Assembly (NCBI GenBank): GCA_965224105.1
Contig: CBDCYH010000002.1
Location: 1,178,001 to 1,242,000, forward strand
Source of the DNA: CBDCYH01 sp965224105
GTDB taxonomy: Bacteria; Bacteroidota; Rhodothermia; Rhodothermales; JABDKH01
Reading direction: 5' to 3'
Length of the DNA: 64,000 bases
The translations under genes were made by a program, and so were the position numbers. Of this stretch, positions 7,808 to 16,869 are shown piece by piece. The notes under the pieces are model-generated. The model saw only the letters and a program-made list of their open reading frames with translations, did no database searches and was not told the DNA's origin. Position 1 is the stretch's first letter. Each line of letters opens with the position of its first letter.

Positions 7808-9070
7808 CTAGCGTTCGGATAAAACTGTCGCAGGTACAATTCGCGATGCACGGCGTGCAGGATAAAATGACGCAACAATACAAAGGAGAAGAGCTGCAAC
7901 AGTTATGAGTGCAACATCTGTCGCATGAATGGCAACCGGATAGGCATCCAACAAAAAGGATTCTTTCTCTGCCATCGACACCAGCTTGAATTGTTGCTGC
8001 GCCATGCACAATCCCAGTCCTACGGCAAGTCCCGCCGCGGTTCCGATCACTCCTATCATCGTACCTTCTTTTAGGAATACTTTCTGGATATCCCTATTCG
8101 TCATCCCCATGGATTTCAGGATTGCTATGTCTCTCCGTTTTTCAACCACGGCCATCGTTAGTGACCCAACGATTGTGAACGCGGCCACCAGAATGATCAG
8201 AAACAAAATTACAGACGCGCCCCTTTTCTCTAAGCGCATAACATCATACAGAGATTGCTGCGCTTCGTACCAGGTCTCAATGCTAACACCTGAGTCAGAC
8301 AAGAGCGCCCCAAGTTTATCCTTAACAGCCGGCGCCTGCTGGAAATCTGCAAGACGAATCTCAACAGCAGTCGCGTTGTCGCCCAAATCAAAAAGAGCTT
8401 TTGCCTCCTCGAATCCGATAAAGATGTAGCTTTCGTCGAAAGACGATTGCAAGTCGTACAATCCTCGCACCTCGAAACTCATCGCTGGCGGTGCACCGAG
8501 GATTCTCGTAACAGATTTCTCCAAGCCGTTAGCTGACAACAACGACACCTTACTTGCAGCCAAATTCTCTGAGGCAGGCGTCAGCCCCAGGCGGCCTCCC
8601 AGCTCGGAGCTTAACAGAACTCCCGGCTTTCCATCAACTCTATCGATGTTTGCTGCACCAAAAAATATATGCTCCTCTACACCCGTTCCTTTGCGAGATT
8701 CATTGTCTATCCCGCGGACTCGCACAATGACATTCACGCGGCCGTCTCCATCATGCAGGAGAAGTGCCTTGCCCTCAACAAAGGCGAACACACCATCAAC
8801 TCCCTCCAGTTGTTTTGCCTGTTCGATTATTTCGGTTGCGTTGCTTAGGCCGCGCTCTCCTACACTTTCTACCTTAACGTGCGGATGAACCGAAACAAGC
8901 ATGTCCCTTACAAACGAGTAGAAACCATTCATAACCGATAGGACCACTACAAGCGAAGCAACGCCTAGTCCCACTCCCAGTATGGAAATGCCGGTAATGA
9001 TAGAGATGAGCGATCGCCCGGAGCCGGCCGACAAATATCTCCTGGATATGAACGTGGTAGGCGAACTCAT
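7808..9070 (-). CDS. LolC/LolE-type lipoprotein-releasing ABC permease
   Basis: 420 residues. N-terminal FISRRYLSAGSGRSLISIITGISILGVGLGVASLVVVLSVMNGF is the MacB/LolC first membrane helix; residues 50-270 form the periplasmic domain; three C-terminal helices follow (about 278-300, 325-350, 385-405) with KRRDIAILKSMGMTNRDIQKVFLKEG, the cytoplasmic coupling segment of FtsX-fold permeases, and PARRASRI at the end. It extracts outer-membrane lipoproteins from the inner membrane together with LolD, which is not adjacent here. The start ATG overlaps the stop of the upstream lipoprotein gene by ATGA, so the two are translationally coupled. Confidence 0.88.
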   Translation of the reverse strand: MSSPTTFISRRYLSAGSGRSLISIITGISILGVGLGVASLVVVLSVMNGFYSFVRDMLVSVHPHVKVESVGERGLSNATEIIEQAKQLEGVDGVFAFVEGKALLLHDGDGRVNVIVRVRGIDNESRKGTGVEEHIFFGAANIDRVDGKPGVLLSSELGGRLGLTPASENLAASKVSLLSANGLEKSVTRILGAPPAMSFEVRGLYDLQSSFDESYIFIGFEEAKALFDLGDNATAVEIRLADFQQAPAVKDKLGALLSDSGVSIETWYEAQQSLYDVMRLEKRGASVILFLIILVAAFTIVGSLTMAVVEKRRDIAILKSMGMTNRDIQKVFLKEGTMIGVIGTAAGLAVGLGLCMAQQQFKLVSMAEKESFLLDAYPVAIHATDVALITVAALLLCIVASFYPARRASRIVPATVLSER

Positions 9071-9894
9071 TCGCCAGCGAACAGCATTTTGTTGGTGTCA
9101 GAGAACCAGGCCGGCTCAACCTCGTCGCGTACAAACCGGACCGGAGTCACTACTCCGTTGCCGCTTTCGTTCAGTTTTGCCTCCGACAACGTCACGCCAA
9201 GGTCAGGAAAACGTTTGTACTTCGTCCACTCGAATTTCCTCCACTGGTCAGGACTGTTCTGCAATGCGAATTCCCATGACTCGATTAATCCTGTTTCGGA
9301 ATCTATCCGAATCCGATATTTGTCGTCTGGAGTGTAACCCACGCTGTCGAACGACAGGGTTAGATATTCACGACCGGTCGAGTCCACACCTACGCCCCTC
9401 GATACGCCGGGGTCAAAAAGTTTGAGGGGAAGGATTAGCCAGTAGATATCGTTGAGGTGGTGGTGGATCGCCGCTTTGACGAGCTCATTCTGTATGGAGT
9501 CAGTGTCTACCTCCATGCCCTTACGGTAGGCCACTCCGGCACCCGAGTTCGTGTTTAGCAAGACAAGATCCACGTCTTCCCTCCCTTCGTACTCAATTCG
9601 ATATTGACCGCTGCTCCTATCCCAAAGATGGCGTCTCCGGATAGTCGTTTCTCCATCCGAGGTGGACCCAAAATCAAACTGAATTGCTTTTGCTCTAGAC
9701 CAATTCTCCTCCCCGCCGATCCCATCAATAGCTAATCGGGCAAGTTCATCTGCGCGCGTTGGTTGATCCGCATTGCCGGTTTCTGGTGTTGATTCCATAC
9801 ATCCCGCGAGCAGAATCAGAAACAGGGGAGACAGAAGGGCATTCCGGAAAAAACTTTTACGTCGTACCATACAGGCGATTGTTTTCTGATTCAT
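9067..9894 (-). CDS. Lipoprotein of unknown function (DUF6503-like)
   Basis: 275 residues with an N-terminal hydrophobic segment and lipobox LLAGC (Cys about residue 32). Residues 50-270 are beta-rich: GGEENWSRAKAIQFDF, a run around AIHHHLNDIYWLILPLKLF, and DDKYRIRIDSETGLIESWEF. The order resembles DUF6503-type and LolA/LolB-like sheets found in Bacteroidota lipoproteins; I recognise it only by pattern. It is coupled by a 4-bp overlap to the LolC/E-type permease, which suggests a link to lipoprotein trafficking, though this is inference. Confidence 0.7.
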   Translation of the reverse strand: MNQKTIACMVRRKSFFRNALLSPLFLILLAGCMESTPETGNADQPTRADELARLAIDGIGGEENWSRAKAIQFDFGSTSDGETTIRRRHLWDRSSGQYRIEYEGREDVDLVLLNTNSGAGVAYRKGMEVDTDSIQNELVKAAIHHHLNDIYWLILPLKLFDPGVSRGVGVDSTGREYLTLSFDSVGYTPDDKYRIRIDSETGLIESWEFALQNSPDQWRKFEWTKYKRFPDLGVTLSEAKLNESGNGVVTPVRFVRDEVEPAWFSDTNKMLFAGE

Positions 9895-9902
9895 TGTTGA
9901 TT

Positions 9903-10658
9903 GTGTTTCGATTCAACTACAAGGCTTTGCGGATATTGTGCATATCGGCGTGTGCGGCTGTTTGGGGATTGTCGCTGGCTGTCGGTCATGCCGGTGCGCA
10001 AGATACGCCACCGGAGGAGACTGATTCGTGGTTAGTAGGCCTCGAGTTGATTCTAACGAATAACGGCTTTGGTCTGGGCGGGTACTACCGCGACTCAGTT
10101 TCAGTCAAGTATGCTTTCATTTCCGAGGCCCGGATCGGCGCGGCCAAAGATCCTCGTGAGATCGCTTTTTTTGACAACTTCGGAAGAAAGTCCATCCCAG
10201 GGAAAGCCAACTACCTCCTGGAGGTCCCCATTCGAATTGGGTTTCAGCGTCGAATTTTTTCCAACAAAATAGAGGACAACTTCCGTCCGTTTTTTGAACT
10301 TGATGCGGGACCAACGTTGGGCTGGAAATACCCGTACTTCGATGACTGCAACGGAAATCAGATTTTTGAGCTGGAGTTTGATTGCAACGGTGATGGGGGC
10401 ATCGATCCTGATGAGGGCGAGCGTCGCTTCGACTCGTTTGTGGCTCTTCCCAAAGGAGACTTCCAAATCGGTGTCGGCGGCGCAATCGGGGTAGGTGCGC
10501 ATTTCGGGTACTCACGTCGGGGTGTGCGCGGGTTCAGGATCGCGTACTCGGGAGATTGGTACTTCAAAGGTGTTCAGCTGCTGGAGGCAAATATCAGAGG
10601 TCCGCAGCGATACTTCTTTTCGCCCACGATCACTCTCTTCCTCGGGAGTATCTTCTAG
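9903..10658 (+). CDS. Outer-membrane beta-barrel-like protein with EF-hand-type loops
   Basis: About 251 residues; Sec signal peptide (cleavage after AGA, residue 32). Alternating hydrophobic strands such as YLLEVPIRIGF, FFELDAGPTLGW and FQIGVGGAIGVGAHFGY, and a C-terminus ending in aromatic FLGSIF, fit a small outer-membrane barrel. Residues 147-171 contain two acidic loops; the second, DCNGDGGIDPDE, fits the EF-hand loop exactly (D1, N3, D5, G6, I8, E12). No ATG is available; GTG 9903 is proposed, TTG 9897 or 9933 being alternatives. The divergent lipoprotein gene starts only 8 bp away, so both promoters must lie within coding sequence. Function unknown. Confidence 0.65.
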   Translation: MFRFNYKALRILCISACAAVWGLSLAVGHAGAQDTPPEETDSWLVGLELILTNNGFGLGGYYRDSVSVKYAFISEARIGAAKDPREIAFFDNFGRKSIPGKANYLLEVPIRIGFQRRIFSNKIEDNFRPFFELDAGPTLGWKYPYFDDCNGNQIFELEFDCNGDGGIDPDEGERRFDSFVALPKGDFQIGVGGAIGVGAHFGYSRRGVRGFRIAYSGDWYFKGVQLLEANIRGPQRYFFSPTITLFLGSIF

Positions 10659-10662
10659 CTCA

Positions 10663-11760
10663 TCAGACGTTGAATCTAAACAAAAGGACGTCTCCGTCTT
10701 TGACTACGTAGTCTTTGCCCTCGCTCCGCATCGCACCCGCGTCGCGTGCACCAGCTTCCGAACCATAGGTTACGTAATCCTGATACTTAATCGTTTCGGC
10801 TCTAATGAATCCTCTTTCGAAGTCCGTGTGGATTACGCCTGCTGCCTGAGGAGCAAGAGTACCCTCTCGAATGGTCCAGGCGCGTGACTCTTTCGGTCCG
10901 GCCGTGAAATACGTTACAAGTCCCAATAGTCTGTAGGCTGCCGTGATCAGGCGATCTAGCCCGGACTGATTTACACCAAGGTCCTCCAGGTACTGAGCTC
11001 TATCGGATTCATCAAGCTCGTTAAGCTGTGCTTCCGTGTCCGCACAAATTACAACGACCTCTGCCTGCGCTGTTGACGCAATTTGCCGAACGGTTTCCAC
11101 GTGCTCGTTGCCACCTGCAAGGTCCTCCTCTGCAACGTTGGCGACAAAGAGGACGGGTTTAGATGTGAGCAACGATAACTCTTTGAGCCATTTTTCCTGT
11201 TCTTTGGTTTTGCACTCGAACAGGCGGGCGCTCTGGCCATCGCCAAGGTGTTCGAGCAGTTGCTTCGAAAACTGCAACTCCTCCTGCGCCTTCTTGTCGC
11301 CGGTCTTCGTCTGTTTCGCAACCTTGTCCACTCTTTTTTCCATGGTTTCGAGGTCGCGCAGTAGCAGTTCTGTTTCTATGGTTTCGATATCCCTTGCGGG
11401 GTCTACGCCTTGCGCAACATGAACAATCTGATCATCAGAAAAACAACGTACAACATGCAGGATCGCATCCACCTCCCGAATGTGCGACAGGAATTGATTC
11501 CCAAGGCCTTCTCCTTTTGATGCGCCCTTCACAAGACCGGCGATATCGTAAAACTCCACTGTAGTGGGGATTGCCTTTGCGGAACCCGCCAGCGAAGCCA
11601 GTGTCTCCAACCTCTCGTCAGGAACGCCGACGACCCCGACGTTGGGTTCGATGGTGCAAAACGGATAATTTGCAGACTCCGCACCCGCACTTGTCAATGC
11701 ATTAAAGAGCGTCGACTTTCCTACATTGGGAAGACCAACAATACCGCAGCGCACTGCCAT
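10663..11760 (-). CDS. ychF: Ribosome-binding ATPase/GTPase YchF
   Basis: 365 residues from ATG 11760, which gives MAVRCGIVGLPNVGKSTLF, the exact YchF beginning (an upstream start adds 30 unrelated residues). P-loop GLPNVGKST at 7-15, DIAGLVKGAS (G3), NVAEED at the base-recognition region in place of NKxD, as expected for this ATP-preferring Obg-family protein, and a C-terminal TGS domain with GTLAPQAAGVIHTDFERGFIRAE. It binds the 50S subunit and is involved in translation and stress response. The first 80 bases lie opposite an alternative upstream reading of the next plus-strand gene. Confidence 0.97.
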   Translation of the reverse strand: MAVRCGIVGLPNVGKSTLFNALTSAGAESANYPFCTIEPNVGVVGVPDERLETLASLAGSAKAIPTTVEFYDIAGLVKGASKGEGLGNQFLSHIREVDAILHVVRCFSDDQIVHVAQGVDPARDIETIETELLLRDLETMEKRVDKVAKQTKTGDKKAQEELQFSKQLLEHLGDGQSARLFECKTKEQEKWLKELSLLTSKPVLFVANVAEEDLAGGNEHVETVRQIASTAQAEVVVICADTEAQLNELDESDRAQYLEDLGVNQSGLDRLITAAYRLLGLVTYFTAGPKESRAWTIREGTLAPQAAGVIHTDFERGFIRAETIKYQDYVTYGSEAGARDAGAMRSEGKDYVVKDGDVLLFRFNV

Positions 11761-11836
11761 TTCTTTGACCTGGTTTCTAATCGTAAAGCGTCCGGCAATA
11801 TCATTGGCGGCGGCAATTGTTCCAACTCGCAAGCGC

Positions 11837-12340
11837 GTGTTGACGGTCACTATTGTGGCGGCGCTATTTTTCTGGGCTGTGCCGACGGATTGCTCAGGTC
11901 AACCGCAACTCCGCTACAATGCGGTCCAGGCTGGTGTTGGTTTCTTGCCTGGGGTGGGATTTCAGGTCGCATACATCGAACCCGCGGTGCTATACACGAA
12001 GGAGGTATCGGTGTACAGCGACGTTGTGCCCAAGCTCCTTGGTGCGGAAGGAAGTGTTCAGGCCGCAGCCGCCTTTGGCGGATCTATTCGGGTGATGGGG
12101 ATTGTCGAAACGTTGCGGTCGCTCCCACCACAAAACACGCACCTGGACGTCGGGTTGCGCCTGGGTCCCGGGCTGACCTTCGCATTCAACAACACCAGAG
12201 TGGCAAAAAACCAGCGCTTCGTCCTGTCAGTTGAGCCATTCGCTCGCTTTTCTACTCGCATCACTTCCAGAAACTTCCTGTACGCTGAGGCGGGGGTGCT
12301 TCGTCCGGTCCTGAGGTTGGGAATTTGGATATCAGTCTAG
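11837..12340 (+). CDS. Small outer-membrane beta-barrel-like protein
   Basis: 167 residues from GTG 11837, followed by a signal peptide (LTVTIVAALFFWAVPTDCSGQ). The mature part has repeated amphipathic strands (VQAGVGFLPGVGFQVAYIEP, THLDVGLRLGPGLTFAF, LYAEAGVLRPVLRLGIWISV) and few charged residues, as in small porin-like barrels of Bacteroidota. The longer ORF from 11726 overlaps ychF head to head and is not credible. Its 3' end overlaps the convergent phosphatase gene by 9 bp. Function unknown. Confidence 0.62.
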   Translation: MLTVTIVAALFFWAVPTDCSGQPQLRYNAVQAGVGFLPGVGFQVAYIEPAVLYTKEVSVYSDVVPKLLGAEGSVQAAAAFGGSIRVMGIVETLRSLPPQNTHLDVGLRLGPGLTFAFNNTRVAKNQRFVLSVEPFARFSTRITSRNFLYAEAGVLRPVLRLGIWISV

Positions 12341-13009
12341 CGCTGTGTCTTTTCGGTCGCAGTACTCAACGGATATAAACTCGCGTTGCGGTAACCTTAC
12401 CGCGGTGAGCCTGCCCTGCCTCTTCGATCGGTAGTAGACGCAGCCCGTGTCGATGTTAATGAGTCGGGGTTTGTTAATCGGCTTCGGAACAGGGGTATGG
12501 CCGCAGACAACTGTTTTCTCCCAGGCAAAATCTCTGGCCACGAGATGCGAGCGCTCCCACAAGAATACCTCTTCGTCGAATTTCTGGATGTTTTCCCTGA
12601 TGGTAAGCCGCGGTCGCAGGCCAGCATGCACAAAGAAATAGTGTGCGGTCTCATAGTAGATTTTTGTCTCGCGTATCCAGTCGATGTGCTCCTGTGGGAT
12701 AACGGCTCTTTCGCCCGAGTCCGAATAGCTCATCAGCGTTTCGACCCCGCCGTTCATGGCCCACACATTGTATTCCGAGTAATCGATGTAACCGAGTAAC
12801 AGCTCTTCGTGGTTTCCGCGGAGAAAGGTGCATTTGATGTTTCCCGATAGTTCAATTAGAAAATCTATTACCCCTTTCGAGTCTGGTCCGCGGTCGATGT
12901 AGTCTCCAACAAAAACGAGGTGGTCTTTGTTGGTCAACTTGAGTTCCGCGAGGAGCTTCTTAAGCGTCCTAACGCAGCCGTGAATATCTCCGATTGCTAC
13001 CAGGCTCAT
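12332..13009 (-). CDS. PPP-family serine/threonine phosphatase or diadenosine-tetraphosphatase-like hydrolase
   Basis: 225 residues. All calcineurin-like PPP motifs are present: GDIHG (7-11), GDYIDRGPDS (about 36-45), RGNHE (65-69), a His in FFVHAGLRP and CGHTP, with IDTGC at the end of the fold. These bind two metal ions and water for phosphoester hydrolysis. Length fits bacterial PrpA/ApaH-like enzymes that act on phosphoproteins or ApnA; the sequence alone does not decide. Its ATG overlaps the nusB stop (ATGA), so it is translated with nusB. Confidence 0.88.
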   Translation of the reverse strand: MSLVAIGDIHGCVRTLKKLLAELKLTNKDHLVFVGDYIDRGPDSKGVIDFLIELSGNIKCTFLRGNHEELLLGYIDYSEYNVWAMNGGVETLMSYSDSGERAVIPQEHIDWIRETKIYYETAHYFFVHAGLRPRLTIRENIQKFDEEVFLWERSHLVARDFAWEKTVVCGHTPVPKPINKPRLINIDTGCVYYRSKRQGRLTAVRLPQREFISVEYCDRKDTALD

Positions 13010-13497
13010 GGTTGTTCGTCTTGCGTTTCCTCGCCACTGGCTTCAATCAGCCCTCGCCCTGTTTTATTTACGCGGCCTTCTTGTCGCAGTGCCAGGAGGC
13101 CGGCATCCAGAATGCCGTTTATAAACTGGCCGCTTTTCGCGGTGCTGTATTTTTTTGCAATTTCGATGGCTTCGTTAATCGACACCTTCGGGGGAATGTC
13201 TTCGAACGCGAGGATCTCGCAGATCGCCATCCTCAGTAGAAGCCGGTCCAGCAGGGCTATTCTGGAGAATTCCCAGTTCTTCGCGTGATGCGAAATAATC
13301 TCATCGGCATCTTTTGCTGACTGGATAGTCCTGGCGTACAAGTCCCGCGCAAATTGCAGCTCCGCCTCTCGGCTTCCCGGCGATTCCAGCAGCAACATAC
13401 GTTCGACCTCCTCCTGACTACCGCCGCCGAGTTCAAGTGCGTACAGTGCCTGCATCACTCGCGTTCTTGCATCTCGCCTGCTGCTAATCGCTTTCAC
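13006..13497 (-). CDS. nusB: Transcription antitermination factor NusB
   Basis: 163 residues. SSRRDARTRVMQALYALELGG is the N-terminal NusB signature; FSRIALLDRLLLRMAICEILAFEDIPPKVSINEAIEIAKKYS contains the conserved R-x-DR-LLR-A-xEI core and helix with P-x-V-x-INEAIE-A-x-x-S; F-x-NGILD follows. NusB binds boxA RNA with NusE during rRNA antitermination. First gene of a two-gene leftward unit with the PPP phosphatase; divergent from comEC with 161 bp between starts. Confidence 0.96.
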   Translation of the reverse strand: MKAISSRRDARTRVMQALYALELGGGSQEEVERMLLLESPGSREAELQFARDLYARTIQSAKDADEIISHHAKNWEFSRIALLDRLLLRMAICEILAFEDIPPKVSINEAIEIAKKYSTAKSGQFINGILDAGLLALRQEGRVNKTGRGLIEASGEETQDEQP

Positions 13498-13658
13498 TAC
13501 GTCAAAGTCATCGAATTGGAAATGGGCACTGAGGCATTCCTGCCGGGCGTTGAAAGTACTACTTCAATCCGACGCTTCCTATCGTTTGCACACTTTTGAC
13601 ATTCAACAAGGTTATGACAGGCGGGCGGTTGTGTTAGGTGGGCAATCCCGCCTCGCAA

Positions 13659-16004
13659 ATGAATCTCACATCCGCGCGAGTGCTCCTGCTGACTTGCGTT
13701 TGGAGTCTCGGTTTTGTCATTCACGAATTGGCGCCGGGCCTCCATCTCACTAGTGCCATCGTTGCGTCGATTCTACTCGTTTGCCTGGGCGCGACTGTTC
13801 TGGTCAAAGCCAGCCGTTTGCTGATTCTTGTTCTTTGGCTCGGCGGTACGGTCGCGGCTGGCTACTCATACTTTTCTGTAGGGCAACGGGGCGTTCTCGC
13901 GGGCGGTAACGACGAGACTGTGCTCGCCATTGTGGAATCAGTGTCGCCAGCCGGCGACGGCCGCAGCCGCGCTATGCTCAATGTTGTTTTTTCCCTTCGA
14001 GCGGATACTGCGTCCGCAGTTAATCGAACCTTCCGCGCCTCATACCCATCCGATTTATCATTTCTTCCTGGTGATACCGTCGTGGTCGAGGCCAGAGCCA
14101 TGGCCATGCGTGGAAAACGAAACCCCGCGGATTTTGACTATCGCACGTTTTTGAGGAGGCGTGGTTTGGCGGGACATTTGTTTATCGAGTCTGGCTTTGT
14201 GATGGGCAGGCCAAGTGCAACCAATCTGCAGTATCGACTCCGTAGCGAGATCAGATCCCGGTTAGACGCCAATATTTCGCGGGCAAGCGCACCGCTTCTT
14301 GCAGCTCTGATTCTCGGCGATCGTTCAGGGCTGGAGGATGCGACTATCGCTGATTTCAGGCAAACGGGACTTGTACACTTGCTTGCTGTTTCTGGCTTGC
14401 ACGTCTTGCTGGTGGGTTTTCTCCTGTTCAGATTGCTCGGGCCTCTTCTGGCGATACCCGGCATCCCATGGATGGCTACGCAGGTTTGCAGGTGCGCACT
14501 AACTGCAGTTGTGTTGCTTTCCTATTTGTCGATCGTGCAGTACGCACCCTCTGTGCTACGCGCAGTCGTAATGGCGCTGGTGTTTCTCGTCTACCAGATG
14601 ATCCAACGATCGAATAACTCGCTAAACACCGTTGGAATCGCCATGCTCTTTGTGCTCGTGCTGGCCCCGCACGATTTGTTCAGTCCAGGCTTTCAACTCT
14701 CGTTTGGAGCTGTAGGAGCACTGATTCTGCTGGGACCAATGTCGAGATCTGTCGCCTTGAAACTGGTAGACAGATTCGGATCCAATGTGTGGACGAAAAC
14801 CTTTGTGCCGCCAGCTCTAACATCTATCGTTGCGCTTGTTGGCACATCGCCAGCTCTGCTTTACCATTTCGGATCTGTCGCTTTTGGTGGAATCGTCCTG
14901 AACGTTTTAGCCATTCCCCTCACCGCTGCATCTCTGCTGTCGGGAATCGTCGCGCTGGTATGTTCGTTCTCGTTTCCTGCTATTGCTGATTCTTTCTGGA
15001 TTACAACGGATGTAACACTGACTGTCCTGCGTGGAATCGCTTCAGCTGCTGTCAAGCCTGCGAGCTTGCTCGTTGCTTCCGGCTACATATCCAACCTGCT
15101 AGTGATTATGGCGCTTGTCACACTCATATGTTCGGGCACGTCGCTTTTTTCAAACATCAGGTGGAAGCTGATTTCAATCAGCTTTTCTCTGATGCTTTTT
15201 GTTCTCACGCCTGGAATCTTCAAGTCTCCGGTCCTCAGCGTGATTTTTTTCGACGTTGAACACGGCGATGCGATTCTCTTGAGCGATCCCGGTGGATCCA
15301 GGGTCCTAATAGATACCGGAGATCGGCGTGGCGAACGGTCCTACGCAGACAGAAGCATCATTCCGTTTCTCAAGAGAATGAACATCAACAATATTGATCT
15401 CGTCGTCCTCTCACACGCCCATGCTGATCATATTGGGGGCCTGCAGGATCTTGTCCCTGCAGTCAACGTCCGTTACGTGCTTTCAAACGGGTCACACCAG
15501 GATGGAGAGGTATACTCCGAAACAATCGCGACCCTTGAAGAGCACGACGTGGCGCTCTCGGCGGTTACTGCTGGCCAAACATTTCAAGTAGGGGCCATGC
15601 AGATTTTTGTCCTCGGCCCGGCGGTTCTCTCGCTTAATCAGAATAACTCGTCGATAATTCTGCGCGTCCAATACAAAGATGTTTGCCTTCTATTTACCGG
15701 CGATGCTGAAAAAGAGCAGGAAGAACATCTTGTGTCTCTTTTTGAACCCTGGTTGCAGTGCAATGTCGTGAAGGTCGCACACCACGGCAGCAGCACCAGC
15801 AGTACGGAGGCTTTCGTCGCATCATCCGGCCCAGAGATTGCGGTCGTTAGTGTGGGCTCTCGCAATCAACACGGTCTTCCCGACGAGGAAGTTATTGACC
15901 GCTGGGAAAAGTCAGGTGCATGGGTCTACGAAACACGATCTGACGGAGCGATCTTGATAGAAACCAATGGAACGACCGCCGAGGTTAAAAAATGGAACCG
16001 CTAA
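13659..16004 (+). CDS. comEC: ComEC/Rec2-family DNA internalisation protein
   Basis: 781 residues from ATG 13659 (GTG 13638 would add seven). Residues 1-70 have three membrane helices, 75-185 the soluble DUF4131 domain with FLPGDTVVVEARA and RGLAGHLF, 200-490 the Competence membrane domain with GDRSGLEDATIADFRQTGLVHLLAVSGLHV, and the C-terminal part a metallo-beta-lactamase domain with HAHADHIGG (about 583-592), FTGDAEKEQEEHL and VAHHGSS. The protein forms the inner-membrane channel through which single-stranded DNA enters during natural transformation. No com pilus genes are nearby, which is normal. Confidence 0.94.
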   Translation: MNLTSARVLLLTCVWSLGFVIHELAPGLHLTSAIVASILLVCLGATVLVKASRLLILVLWLGGTVAAGYSYFSVGQRGVLAGGNDETVLAIVESVSPAGDGRSRAMLNVVFSLRADTASAVNRTFRASYPSDLSFLPGDTVVVEARAMAMRGKRNPADFDYRTFLRRRGLAGHLFIESGFVMGRPSATNLQYRLRSEIRSRLDANISRASAPLLAALILGDRSGLEDATIADFRQTGLVHLLAVSGLHVLLVGFLLFRLLGPLLAIPGIPWMATQVCRCALTAVVLLSYLSIVQYAPSVLRAVVMALVFLVYQMIQRSNNSLNTVGIAMLFVLVLAPHDLFSPGFQLSFGAVGALILLGPMSRSVALKLVDRFGSNVWTKTFVPPALTSIVALVGTSPALLYHFGSVAFGGIVLNVLAIPLTAASLLSGIVALVCSFSFPAIADSFWITTDVTLTVLRGIASAAVKPASLLVASGYISNLLVIMALVTLICSGTSLFSNIRWKLISISFSLMLFVLTPGIFKSPVLSVIFFDVEHGDAILLSDPGGSRVLIDTGDRRGERSYADRSIIPFLKRMNINNIDLVVLSHAHADHIGGLQDLVPAVNVRYVLSNGSHQDGEVYSETIATLEEHDVALSAVTAGQTFQVGAMQIFVLGPAVLSLNQNNSSIILRVQYKDVCLLFTGDAEKEQEEHLVSLFEPWLQCNVVKVAHHGSSTSSTEAFVASSGPEIAVVSVGSRNQHGLPDEEVIDRWEKSGAWVYETRSDGAILIETNGTTAEVKKWNR

Positions 16005-16005
16005 C

Positions 16006-16842
16006 CTAGTTGTCGACTAGAACCGGTATTGGCGAGTCGTGCAAAAGAGCATTCGTGGTCGACCCAAACGCAATCCGACTGATTGCCGAAACAGAATGCG
16101 CCCCTGCAACAAGCACATCAGCAGAAATATCTTCGGCATACCTGATGATTTCTTTTGCCGGATTAGATCCTGTTATGCATACGGTCTCACAATCAAACCC
16201 GTGTGCCTTCAAGTATGAGGATAGCAGATTTAACATCAACTCTGCTTCATCTTTCTTTTTCCCGGCAACTGTCACGGCAGTTAGTTTCACATTTCCGAAC
16301 GGTGCCAGGTGGACAAACCGTCTGACAGCTCGGGCAGATGCGTTGCTCCCATCATACGCGATGAGTGCAGACTTCACATCTCGGTGTTCCTTTCCCACAA
16401 CCAGCGTTGGTCCGATGGTATTCTTTACCACTCGAGCCAGCGTGTGCGTGTCCTTTTTAGGATGCGCGTAGAAAAAATGAGGATCATCGCCAATAATGAG
16501 TAGATCGTAGTACTTCATGTCCTCTACAATCCTCTCGAACGGTACTCCCTCTTCCACAACTTCGGATACGTTTACGCCGGAGCCCGCCATGTCCTGCTCA
16601 AACTCTTCGATAAGCAGCCGCGCTTTTTGCCTGGTCTCTTCTGTGAGTTTTTCTGCAAGCTTTTTTGCATAATAGAAACTCCCAATTCCGCCACCTCTGG
16701 AACTCGATTCGATCGACTCAAGATCAACAACAGCTAATCCGGTAACTTCCGCTTCGTAAAGCTGTGCGATATCAATGGCATATTGGGTAGCGGCAAGGGT
16801 ATCCGAATCTGGGTCCAGGGCTACAAGAATTCTCTTTATCAT
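16006..16842 (-). CDS. Tandem-domain UspA universal stress protein
   Basis: 278 residues, two Usp folds (1-140 and 150-278). The second has the nucleotide-binding motif GAHSxxxxxxxxxGSTTNxLLHDSPIPVLV, typical of ATP-binding Usp. In the first, IIGDDPHFFYAHPKKDTHTLARVVKNT lacks the second glycine-serine pair, so only one site should bind nucleotide. It is cytoplasmic. The gene ends 1 bp from the convergent comEC stop, and starts beside the proposed replication origin. Confidence 0.92.
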   Translation of the reverse strand: MIKRILVALDPDSDTLAATQYAIDIAQLYEAEVTGLAVVDLESIESSSRGGGIGSFYYAKKLAEKLTEETRQKARLLIEEFEQDMAGSGVNVSEVVEEGVPFERIVEDMKYYDLLIIGDDPHFFYAHPKKDTHTLARVVKNTIGPTLVVGKEHRDVKSALIAYDGSNASARAVRRFVHLAPFGNVKLTAVTVAGKKKDEAELMLNLLSSYLKAHGFDCETVCITGSNPAKEIIRYAEDISADVLVAGAHSVSAISRIAFGSTTNALLHDSPIPVLVDN

Positions 16843-16869
16843 TAATTCTGAGTTTGCACAAACTTACTT

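Noticed and set aside
7608..8009. 133-codon minus-strand frame rich in Cys
   Set aside because: Overlaps the LolC/E gene end; Cys-rich composition comes from ACA/GCA-rich non-coding DNA.
7808..9070. MacB or FtsX-type cell-division permease
   Set aside because: FtsX-fold is shared, but the N-terminal helix, the periplasmic domain size and coupling to a lipoprotein fit LolC/E better.
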